Assembly: GCA_022036555.1 (NCBI GenBank)
Contig: CM039122.1
Coordinates: forward strand, 53,828,693 to 53,892,692
Source: Microstegium vimineum
Lineage: Eukaryota; Streptophyta; Magnoliopsida; Poales; Poaceae
Direction of reading: 5' to 3'
DNA: 64,000 nucleotides
Within the stretch, counting starts at the first letter, position 1, and every line of letters begins with the position of its first letter. A program made the translations under genes and the position numbers. Shown here in pieces: positions 33,867-43,759 of the stretch. The notes below the pieces were generated by a model. That model saw nothing but the letters and a program-made list of their open reading frames with translations, ran no database searches and was not told where the DNA came from.

Positions 33867-33873
33867 TATAAAT
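33867..33873 (+). promoter_or_regulatory. TATA box of the G2 opposite-strand gene
   Basis: TATAAAT occurs 178 nt upstream of the ATG at 34051, on the strand opposite to G2 transcription and inside GC-rich DNA where such a motif stands out. Its distance suits a core promoter with a leader of about 150 nt. Function is inferred from position only. Confidence 0.55.
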
Positions 33874-34050
33874 GCTGGGGGTGGGGGTCTGGCTTCCGCA
33901 CGCTTGCCATTGCCTTCCCTGTCTTTTTCCTCTCGCCGTTGTCTTCGTCGCCCACTGAGCCGGATCTCTGCATGCGCGAGAGTAGGGAGAGGAGAGATTG
34001 GAAACATACCTTCCACCCCCGCATCCGAGTGCATCTGCTTCCCTGCTCTC

Positions 34051-37000
34051 ATGGCCAGCTACAACTTGTGCGGCCCTGACACCTGGCTTCCGTCGTCGAC
34101 GACCGTGGCGCGCTTGGGAGACTTGGTGGAGAGCGGCCTTCTCCGACCCATCACCTCCGTGGACCGACCGGAGTGGATAGTGCCACCGAGGGAGGACGCT
34201 GAGCCCAACCCGCCGGAGGGTTATGTGGTCAGCTTCGAAGCTTTCCATCGGGCGGGGCTGGGATCTCCCCCCAACCGTCTTCTGCGCGGGATCCTCCACC
34301 ACTACGACGTGGAGCTCCAACACCTCTCCCCCAACGGCATTTGCCACGTGGCGGTATTCACTGCCGTGTGCGAAGGATACCTGGGGATGGAGCCACATTG
34401 GGAGCTGTGGCTCCATCTGTTTGAGGTGAGCCTGTTCACCACTTCGGTCAGGAGCGGCAGCCACAGGACGGTCAGGGCGGGGTTCTGCAGCATCTCCCTC
34501 AAGAGGACGGAGCGCTGGATCCCGGCGAAGCTCACGTCGAGCCATTCCGGATGGCACTCCGGGTGGTTCTACTTGAGAAACGACGACGGCCTGTTCCCCG
34601 CCTATACCGGCAGGACGATCGAATCGAGGCCCGACCACTGGAGGTACGTCGTCGAGCAGAAGAAGCAGAAGCGCCTCGACCACCTGCTCGGTGCGATCTC
34701 CTGTCTGAAGAAGGCGGGACTTACGGCGGCCATTGTGGCATCGACGTTCCATCAGCGAAGAGTCGTACCGCTGATGGCTCGCCTGCGACGCCTCGACAAG
34801 ATGCACCCGGGGGCGGATCTCACGGGGTGTCGCCTCGTGGAGGACGAGCTGCCCCTCGAGAGGGTGGTCCGCCGAGTACGAGCCTCCTTCGCTGGTGCGT
34901 TCGAGGTGGAGAACGTCGCCAGCGTCTCCATGATGCCTGGCCAGGGCCACGTCCAGCTGGTACGGCCCCTTTCCCTGTTAATGCCCCCTTGTTCGTCTTG
35001 TTCGTCTCCTTTTGTCCGCTTTCTGACTACGCCTCGCGTTCCTTAGGGGAACGTCGTTTACCGGAAGTCGCTACCGCCGGTGAAGGAGGAGCAGAACGAC
35101 TCCCAGGCGAGGCGCTTGCAAGCCGAGAAGGACAAGAAGGCCAAGGACAAGGCCAAGAGGGATAAAGGCAGAAAGGCCCGAGAGAGGGAGGAGCGTGAAT
35201 GACGCCGGGCACGGCAGAGGCAGGCCAACCTCCTCGAGGAGGAGTCCCTCTTGGAGGAGGATGAGGATGAGGAGACGAGCAGTGGCGAGGTTGTTGGCGG
35301 CATGGCATAGTGGTGTAGGGTTGTGACCATTATTTTGGTCCTGACGGGTATTGTTCATCGTGGAGGAAGAGGAGCCGGAGCAGGAGGAGGAGGAGCAGGT
35401 CGAGCCACGCGGAGGGCTCGAGGAAGACCGAGCGGCGCCCGGGCGCCAAGGGGGGAAGGGGTTGACGTCGAGGTCAGCCCCGACCGCCCGGGTCAAACCA
35501 AGGAGCGAGCGTCCCGTGGCCTCTCAGGGCGAGGGGGCACGGCGAACGCGCGGTCGCTCGTCACGGTCCCCGTCGAGGGGTGGGTCGAGCGCGCCGCCGG
35601 TGCCCGCTCAGTCGAGCACACGAGCGTCGAGCCCGTCGACCCAGGAGGAGACCGGGGCGGTGGCGACGAAGACGTCGTCGACCCCCGCCAAGGTCACGGC
35701 GCCAGGAGCAACCTCGACCCCTGGTGGGGGAAAAAGCGGCACCCGGGGCACCGGCTCGAAGCCCCCGAGCGGTTCGAGGTCCGCTGGCCGGACCCCGCTG
35801 ATCCCGGTGGGGTAAGTTATCTTCCCTCTGGTCCTGCGCTCCCTTCCGCTTGGGTTGCGACTTGCGCTAACCGTAGCGCATGCTTTTCTCTTTTCAGGGT
35901 GAAGCGCTCGGCGAAGGGCGCGACCCCTACCCCGGCCAAGAGGCTGAAGGCGGAGGCTGCGGCCAAGATGACCGTGGTGGCTAGTCCTGCCGCCCCGTCC
36001 CCTTCGACCCTCACCCCAGAGGCGGCGTGGGCGTACAAGGCGCGGGAGGTGATGGGGCGAGGGCAGGCGCAGGCCGCTGCGGAGCGAACTCGAGCGGAGG
36101 AAAGAAGGCGGGTCGACCCGTCGCCTCGGCAGGGTCCGCCGGAGTGGCGGTTGAGGCTGTGCTCACCGCTCCGTCGGAGGGGGGCACGCCAGCAGCCTCG
36201 AAAGGCGTGGAGCCAGCGTCGACAACGGCTGTGGCTGAGGGGGTCGAGCCCCCAGCCGTCATAGAGGTGGAGGTGGTCGACTTGACCTCCGTCGACGAGG
36301 GAGACACTGGAGCGCCCGACGCCGAGGGGTGGCCCGAGAACCTCGCGTCGTGGGAGGCGTGTCAGTAGCGCGAGCGTGAGGAGGGAGTGACCGTTGCTGC
36401 GCCGGAGGTGCCGACATCGGTGGAGACCCTCGCCGAGGGGGCCTCGACGTCGCCCGCGGCAGGACGGTGACGTCAACGAAGCCGGCGGAGGTGGCGGTGG
36501 TGACGACCCTTCGACAGGAGCCGAAGGGGACCGTTGTGGCGCTGCAAGGAAGCGGCACGGCGAACGTGACGATGTCCGAGACGGCTGCTCGGCCTGTCGT
36601 CGAAGTCGGGCAGTCGTCTTCTCGAGGTGATTCGCCCTCTAACTTAGTCGGCGTGGAGGGAGGGGACCGCGGCGAGTCTGCGACATCGGGTGCTAACATG
36701 TATTTTCTTCACCACGTAGGGTTATTCTCACGGCGGGGACCTCTTCCGCCTGGAGGCGATGATCAGGAGGGGTCGGCGGCGGCCCCGCAAGATGACTCCG
36801 AGGCCAGGAGTGCCCAGCTCGAGGGGGCGGCTCCCTTCCCCACTCTGGCGGAGCGGGTGATGCTCCACGGGGGTGGCCCCGAGATGCGCCGGAGCATCAT
36901 GTGGGAGGTCAAGGAGAGGATCGACCGCCGCAGCAGGCTTTGGGGGCAGGAACCCCTCGAGCTGGCCGACCCCCAAGACCCAGGACGCACCTTCTTCAAG

Positions 37001-38373
37001 CTCGACGATCAAACCGAGCTCGGGGAGTGGGAGCACCTGGAGGAGTTCCGGGCGTGGCTTGCCCATGTGGTACGCCTGTCGGTGGAGGTTGCTTCCATGG
37101 ACTTGTACCGTGGGATGGAAGTAAGCCTCATTCTCTCTTTGATCTTGCTTGGGTCACTTTGTTGTTCTTTTCTGATGACCTTCCGTTTTATCCCTGTCAG
37201 ACGTTGAGGGAGAGGTCATATGATAAGTCCCAATTCATCCTCCGGGCGTAGGAGCAGCTCCCCACCCTCCGCGCATCGCTGGAGAGGGCGGAGGTCGAGG
37301 CTGCTCAGGCGACGGGCGAGGTGGCTACCGCGCGGGGGGAGGTCGAGGCTACTCGGGAGGAGGCCTCTTCCTCGCGGTCGAGGGCTGAAGCCGCCCTCAA
37401 AGATGTCGCCGAGGTTGGGAAGGAACGGGACGCCGCCCGGGAAGCCCAGCATAAGGCTGAGGAGGAGGCCACCGCGCTGAGGGGGGAGTTGGCTCGGACG
37501 GCGGAGCGCGTCCGGGAGCTCGAGGTCAGCCTAGAGGAGGCGGGCGCCGACCGTGCCTCTCTCGAGGAGCAATTTCGGTAGCTCGAGTCGGATGTCGACG
37601 TCGTCTCTCAGGACCGTGACACGCTGATCGTCGCAGAGTAGGAGGCGCGGGTCTGGATCTCCATCCTGGAGGAGGACGTGACCGCCAAGGCAAGGGCCCT
37701 CGAGGGCACCGGTAAGCTCATCGAGGAGCTCTGGGCTGAGAAGAGTGACCAAGCCGCGGATCTTGCCGACGCCCGTCGCCGACTCTAGGAGGTCGAGCAG
37801 GCCTACATCACTCTGGACACGCACGCCCGAGGTGAGCTTTCTAGCATCACTGTTGGGCTTTCTCGGCCTCTACCCTTCCCCTGTTTTTGGGTTTGACGAA
37901 GTTACTTGTTTGCTTCGGCAGAACTCGAAGGGGACAAGTCCCGAGCCCACGAGGATCTGACCAGTCTCCAGAACCTCCTCGGGGCGGAGGCGACCCTAAA
38001 TGAAAGGCTCAAGGGTGCCATCTCCGCCCTCTGCGATGACATGGGGGTCGAGCCGGAGCCGGCGGTTGAAGGCGACGCGCGAGGAGACTCCCTCCTGCGT
38101 CGCTTCTACTCCATGACCCGAGCGGTGACGGAGCAAGTCCGTGCTACTCTGCACATGGGCGTGAAGTGGGCGCTCGCGGCCGTCCGCTCGGGCTACATTT
38201 ATGACCTCGACGTCGTCGCCAGCGGCTTCGTCGTCGACCCGGAGCTGACCGATGAGGCCAACGTGGCGAGATGCCACGAGCTGATCGAGGCCGCATAGGT
38301 GCCCGGAGGCGAGCTGGCGAAGCTCTTCGAGCCTGAAGTGCTCCCTTCGGCGAATGGAGATGACGACGAGTAG
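34051..38373 (+). pseudogene. G2 opposite-strand additional gene ('putative gypsy type transposon' domain plus coiled coil)
   Basis: Runs opposite to G2 pol. Exon 1 (34051-34959) encodes about 300 residues starting MASYNLCGPDTWLPSS; it resembles the plant 'putative gypsy type transposon' (Transposase_28) family, a recognition from memory. Well-formed introns follow: 34960-35046, 35812-35897 (GTAAGT...TTTTCAG, phase 2), 37121-37200 and 37832-37921 (phase 1). Middle exons are acidic, Ser/Pro- and Lys-rich. The 37201-37831 exon is a long coiled coil (repeated EVEAAQA, EEATALRGELARTAERVREL). The last exon ends at TAG 38371. In-frame stops at 35200 (TGA), 37249, 37579, 37639, 37786 and 38296 (all TAG) disable this copy. 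Function is unknown. Confidence 0.7.
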
Positions 38374-38925
38374 TCGAGGCCCGCATGCTGAATCTGGACA
38401 AGGTCCATGTAATAGATTAGCTTTTGTGACAATATGATGTCGAGCCCCTGGGGGCTTCTTAACTTCAATGCATGTTATTCGAGATGCATCTGGGTGTTTT
38501 TATTTCTCGAGATGTCTCTATTTCTCTTTGCGTGAGTCGTTTCTTGTGGACTAAGTATTCGACGCACGCTCGTATCCCTGGAGGGGGGGAGTGAGTGGGG
38601 GTACCATAGCCCTGAGGCATAGGAGAGTCCCCGGCTCGACGGCCCTCAACCCTTAGGGAGCTCGAGGCATTTCTTACTTAGTCGTGAAGCGTACTCGGGG
38701 CGAAGGTCGAGAGAGGAGGCCGAGTTTCGAAAAAACGTTCGGGTTTTTAGAGGACATAGGAGGGGGTACCCCCTGTCAGCCCCCGAGGGAGGCTTGACTT
38801 TGCCGGAGCAGAGTCGAGGCTACCTTAGAGTTATGAACGAATGTGAAATGTATTTCGAGAACATTCTATTCATTCATAATGTGATAAATGTACATAATGT
38901 AGAAATTGTACAAGGCCTTGAGGCC
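38374..38925. other. G2 spacer between convergent genes
   Basis: About 550 bp separate the stop of the opposite-strand gene from the stop of pol. It is rich in TCGAG words and holds a few AT-rich segments (38400-38500, 38840-38910) that may contain both 3' ends. No further coding sequence is recognised. Confidence 0.5.
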
Positions 38926-40657
38926 TTAGGGATAAAAGCGACGTAGTTGTTCGATGTTCCATGCGTTGGTGAGGATCTCACCCTTGTTGTTCTTCAGTTT
39001 GTAAGTCCCTGGCTTTAGCACCTCTGCCACGATGAAGGGTCCTTCCCAAGGTGGTGTCAGCTTGTGACGCCCCTTGTTGCTTTGTCGACGGTGCAACACG
39101 AGGTCGCCGACTTCGAGGTCCCTTTTGCATATGTGCTTGTCGTGGTAGCGCCGTAGTGTCTGCTAGTACCTTGCCGATTTGAAGAGGGCATGTCCCGGGC
39201 TTCCTCGAGCTGGTCGAGGGAGTCCTCTCGGGCTGCTGCGTTGGCTTGCTTGCTGTAGGCCTTTAGTCGAGGGGACCCATACTCGAGGTCAGTGGGGAGG
39301 ACGGCCTCGGACCCATAGACCAAGAAGAATAGGGAGAACCCCGTGGCTCGTCCTGGTGTCGTTCGGAGACTCCATAGGACAGAGGGCAGCTCGTCGACCC
39401 ATCTCTTGTCGTGTTTGTTTAGACGGTCGAAGATCCTTGGCTTGAGGCCCTGTAAAACCATACCATTGGCGCGCTCGACCTGGCCGTTAGTTCGAGGGTG
39501 GGCGACTGCGGACCAGTTCACCCTGATGTGGTGGTGGTCACAGAAGTCCATGAACTTTTGGCCGGTGAACTGCGTGCCATTGTCGGTGATGATGACATTG
39601 GGAACCCCGAAGCGATGGATGATGTCTGTGAAGAACAGTACGACTTGTCGGGATTGGATGTTGGCGATGGGTCGAGCCTCGATCCATTTCGAGAACTTGT
39701 CTATGGCCATGAGGAGGTGGGTGTGGCCACCTTTGTTTTCTTCAGGGGGCCGACCATGTCGAGCCCCCATACTACGAATGGCCAAGTTATGGGTATCATC
39801 CGAAGAGCTTGGGCGGGTAGGTGGGTCTGCCTGGCGTAGAATTGGCATCCCTTGCAAGATCGAACAAGTTTGGTAGCATCGGTGACGGCTGTCGGCCAGT
39901 AGAAGCCTTGTCGAAAGGCGCTTCCTACCAGCGTTCTTGGCGCCGCGTGGTGGCCGCAAGCCCTCGAGTGTAGGTCCTTCAGTAGTGCCCTCCCCTCCTC
40001 GAGGGTGAGGCAACGTTGAAGTACACCGGTAGGGCTGCGTCGATACAGCTCGCGGCCATCCCTATACAAGACATAGGTTTTGGCGCGTCGGGCTATGCGT
40101 CGGGCTTCGGTGCAGTCCTCGGGGAGCTCGCCCCGTATCAGATACTCGAGGTAGGGTGTGCGCCAGTCCGTCGACGAGGTTTGTGTTGCAGTTGTTTCGT
40201 CGATCTCCATGACCTCTCCTCCGTTCGAGGGAGGATCGGTCGAGGAGGAAGGGTCGACCCGTTGCTCGAGGGCGGGAGCCCCGAGCCTAGGTCGACGGAC
40301 GGCTTGTGAAGGTCCCTCGAGAAGACGTCAGGAGGAATCGTGCCTCGGGTGGACGCAATTTTGGCCAGCTCGTCAGCAGCTTCGTTGTACCGGCGGGCGA
40401 CGTGGTTGAGCTCGAGGCCGTAGAATTTGTCCTCGAGCTTTCGGACCTCTTTGCAGTAGGCTTCCATCTTGGGGTCGTGGCAGCTCGAGGCCTTCATCAC
40501 CTGGTCGATCATAAGCCGCGAGTCCGATGTCGAGGCGTCAAACCCCGAGCTCGATGGCGATGCGCAGACCGTTGACGAGAGCCTCGTACTCGGCTACGTT
40601 GTTGGAGGCGGGGAAGTGGAGGCGGATGGCGTAGCGCATGTGGACCCCTAAGGGTGA
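38926..40657 (-). pseudogene. G2 pol remnant: RNase H and integrase
   Basis: Read on the minus strand from the G1 insertion point: RNase H (SNNVAEYEALVNGLRIAIELG, then ELNHVARRYNEAADELAKIA), the integrase zinc-binding region (RSCKGCQFYARQ), and the catalytic core (AIDKFSKWIEARPI, FGVPNVIITDNGTQFTGQKF, NWSAVAHPRTNGQVERANG). The C-terminal end reads LTPPWEGPFIVAEVLKPGTY to a TAA at 38928-38926. At least three frameshifts interrupt it: near 40540 within RNase H, near 39750 before the integrase core, and near 39190. The 5' part is cut off by G1. This is a decayed Gypsy pol. Confidence 0.82.
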
Positions 40658-42092
40658 TGTCGGGTACAAAGGTAAGGGGTACCCTAAACCCTTCGATAAA
40701 TTAACACTAAACATAGCAACCGTTTTTAAGGCAGGGACCAGCCCACTACTCGGTAAGGCGCGGCCCATCACTCGAAGGCCCCCCTACACCGGCTGTGGCG
40801 ACGAGTCGCGGGCCGGCCCACCTCGACGAAAAATGACGGACTGAGGGGGCGAGCGAACGACCCCCCGGCTCCACCTCAACGAAAAACGACGGACCGAGAG
40901 GGCGAGCGAACGACCCCCCGGCTCCACCTCGACGCCGAATGACGGACCAAGGGGGCGAGCGAACGACCCCCCGGCTCCACCTCGACGCCGAATGACGGAC
41001 CAAGGGGGCGAGCGAACGACCCCTCGGCTCCACCTCGACGATAAATGACGGACCGAGGGGGCGGGCGAACGACCCCCCCGGCTCCACCTCGACGAACGAA
41101 GGACGGACGAGGGGTCGAACGATCGACCCCCCGACCTCTACCTCGACCTCTCCGACCACGTCTCTGCTCCGACCCCGTCGACGCCTAAACCTCTACCTCG
41201 ACCATGGGTCGAGCGGACGACCCCCGGACGAGGGGCTCGATTAACCCAACTGCTCCCGGGATGGGTTAAAGTGAACCCACCTAACGACATAGGCGCCCGC
41301 GTCCGCTGTCAAATCCGCCAACTCCCCGTCAGGTCCCCGATTCCTGTCAACTGTGCCGCCACTGTCGCCACTACGCGAGTACGGACTCCAACAGTACCCC
41401 TCGGAAAGTGAATAGTGTGACCCTCGACGACGACTTCGGGAACGCGACAGAGCCACGCAGGGCTCGACCCCCCCTCTCGACCAGGGGGCTCGACCCCTCT
41501 CTCCAACAACTCCAGTACGGAAGTCGTCCCATCCGCCCCGTCCCGCTTCAGCCATGGGACTCGTGCCCGCCTGCGGACGCTGTGCTGCGATGACTTCTAC
41601 TGCCGCCACGACCGGGGACGCCAGAAGGACGGGGAAGGCCATGCCGCTACAGTGCTCAACGTCTCTCCGCCAACACTGTTCCTCGGACACGCTACTCGTA
41701 CTGCCACAGTTAGGGCCCTGTAGCCTCGGACCTCCCCTTGGTCTATAAAAGGGGACGCCGAGGTAGAGAAAAGGGGATCCCACTTTCGCTCCAGGAGTCG
41801 GACGATTGGATCACTCCTCAGACTCCAGCTCTGACCTCCACACTCCACACACCCCGCCACTCGATCGACCCCTCGGGTGGCCGACTCCGTGTAACACAGC
41901 TTGTACCCCCCTGTATGAGCACGCTTTGGGTGCGAGATAATACAAGTCATCCTCCCCCCGCTGGACGTAGGGCCTTCTTTGCCCGAACCAGGATAAACCT
42001 TGTGTCCATCTTGCATCACGTCTGAGAGAGGGAGCACGCGATATACAAATTTACTCGTTGGTGGTCTTGACCCCCGGGTCATAACACCGACA
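40658..42092 (+). repeat. G1 5' LTR
   Basis: 1435 bp, starting TGTCGGGTACAAAGG and ending CATAACACCGACA. A TATAAAA box sits at 41744-41750 within CTATAAAAGGGGACGC. A minisatellite at about 40819-41100 has roughly 53-bp units carrying GCGAGCGAACGACCCCCCGG and CTCCACCTCGACG, about five copies. It is the inverted counterpart of the LTR at 30616-32037. Confidence 0.87.
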
Positions 42093-42093
42093 G

Positions 42094-42113
42094 TTGGCGC
42101 GCCAGGTAGGGGG
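42094..42113 (+). other. G1 primer-binding site
   Basis: Immediately after the LTR end comes TTGGCGCGCCAGGTAGGGGG, placed one base from the terminal CA. Position and the initial TGGCGC pattern fit a tRNA-primed minus-strand start site of Gypsy elements; the exact tRNA is not determined. Confidence 0.65.
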
Positions 42114-42149
42114 ATTCGCGTGTCGATCAACTCCGAACTACTCTCTCAG

Positions 42150-42646
42150 ATGGATTCTACCATCCCACCGTTCCCGTTCACCACCGTCATCTGGTTCGGT
42201 AGTCTAAGGTTCGTCTCCACGGACCAGGGCGACTTCATTGTCTTTCCCTCCGCCCGTGGCCTAGACATTAGCAGCTCCGCTGCGCCGGAGCCAGCAAGGA
42301 TTAGGCGACGGTCCCTCCGCTTGTGTCTCTGGCCTGCGATCAGGAGGAGGCATGAGCGGCTCCGACGCGCTCGCCGTCGTGCGAGCTCTGGGGCGCCGGA
42401 TGCCGTTCCCCCGGTCCCAGTTGGCGACACGACCCCTTCTCCTAGGGGTCCGCTTGACCCACGCTTGTGGGCCGAGGGCGGGCATCTCCCCGAGCGGGAC
42501 TTCGGCTCTGCCACGTCGTCGTCCCCAGAGGCTCCCGTGGCCTCTCCGACACCCTCGATCCCGTCACCACCGCGTGACCCGTTCCCATACGGGCTCCGCA
42601 ACAGTGCCGAACTCTACTCTGCTTTCGCAGGGCTGCGGATACATAC
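42150..42646 (+). CDS. G1 gag, N-terminal part (interrupted)
   Basis: Starts at ATG 42150 (MDSTIPPFPFTTVIWFGSL) after the LTR and primer site and runs 165 codons plus two bases before N1 interrupts it. The protein is Arg/Pro/Ser-rich with no domain of its own, as is usual for the N-terminal part of Tat gag. The frame is resumed exactly at 52994 once N1 and one copy of its CATAC target duplication are discounted, so the same open frame continues on the far side. Confidence 0.75.
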
Positions 42647-43707
42647 TGTTGACACCGTTTTTTGACACGTGTCAAGTGGGCTAAGGCTTAACTAGTTAAT
42701 GGCCGTTCTCCATCAGCATCGGGAGATGTTGCCGATGAAAAAGTGCTGCGGAAAGACCAAGTGCGTTGCCGATAAGTTAATTGGTGAAGTCTTGCTGAAA
42801 CTGATTGCCGATGAAAAGTCATCGCCGATGACTTGCCGATTGCCGATGGAGGCTCGTTGCCGATTACCGATAGGAGATGGTTGCCGATTGCTGATGAGGT
42901 TTATTGCCAATTGTCGACGAAGAGATGCTGCCGATTGCTAATCGGGAAAGTATTGCCGATGCCGATGGGCGTGACTTAGCACTTGGCGGCAGCGGAGGAT
43001 TACAAGTGGCCAAAGAAGGAAGGTGCGGATTGAAGGGATCTACCGATGGAAAGTTTTCATCGAAGAGGAGAGCAAGGAAACTGGTGTTTTGTACCAGTAT
43101 TATTATAGTAGTTTGAGTCCGACTCTTGCATGGGTCGCTTATTTTCCTTTAAAATAGGTGTGTTTGTTTAGGAAATAAATATTGTTATCCGGCTCCTACG
43201 CGAGTCAGTTTCCTTTAAAGTAGGGAGTTTGTTTTAGGAAAGATATGTGTCGTGTCTTTGTACAACTCTCCATGCGAGAGTATAAATATGTGCCCGAGGG
43301 CTATGGAATAAAGAATCAATCCAATTCAAAACAAACCAATTCTACTTTTATCTTACTTTTATCGCAATTTACCCTTTTTATGTATTAGTTATAGCTTTCA
43401 ACGAGTTCTTCAAGCTTTCGATGGGCTGCATCACCTTGATCTCCGTCAAATCCTTGCTAGTTCCGCGTGGGAGTACCTCTAGGCTTTGGCAATCCGGGCG
43501 CATCGCTGTTTGTCTCATCTAGCTTTGCTCTAGTTACCCCTGATCAATCTGAGCCTTGACGTCCGGGCGCATCGCTGTCGTCTCATTCAGTTTGTTCTAG
43601 TTACCATCCTTGTCGATTGATTGGTCAAATCGACTGGCACACCCTCGACATCGAGCTTTGGGTAATAGCCCGAGGTGTTCACAGATCTGACGCTTTTTGT
43701 GTCAACA
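42647..43707 (+). repeat. N1 5' LTR
   Basis: 1061 bp. The first third (42729-42966) holds ten exact TGCCGAT copies plus near-variants. A TATAAATATG box lies at 43281-43290. By eye it differs from the 3' LTR by about 26 substitutions, mostly transitions, and one 23-bp deletion, pointing to a geologically recent insertion. Confidence 0.9.
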
Positions 43708-43714
43708 CCTCTTT

Positions 43715-43732
43715 TGGCACGCCCAGTGGGAC
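43715..43732 (+). other. N1 primer-binding site
   Basis: TGGCACGCCCAGTGGGAC lies eight bases inside the 5' LTR and is identical to the corresponding sequence in N2 (56825-56842). Position and conservation support a tRNA primer-binding site. Confidence 0.65.
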
Positions 43733-43759
43733 ACGATTATATAAATATATTCATCACGA

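Larger units (their letters stand above)
30616..40657 (-). mobile_element. G2: Ty3/Gypsy (Tat-like) element, 3' portion
   Basis: A minus-strand Gypsy element shown by its 3' LTR (30616-32037), a repeat-rich 3' region, an opposite-strand additional gene (34051-38373) and the end of pol (38926-40657). It is cut at 40657, inside RNase H, by the insertion of G1, so gag, protease, RT and the 5' LTR must lie beyond the right edge. A large region between pol and the 3' LTR carrying an additional ORF is characteristic of the Tat lineage (Retand, Grande, Ogre). Confidence 0.8.

Noticed and set aside
36394..37581. Several alternative frames within the G2 opposite-strand gene
   Set aside because: Only the frame that is coherent with the GT-AG introns and the coiled-coil heptads was kept; the rest are GC-driven shadows.
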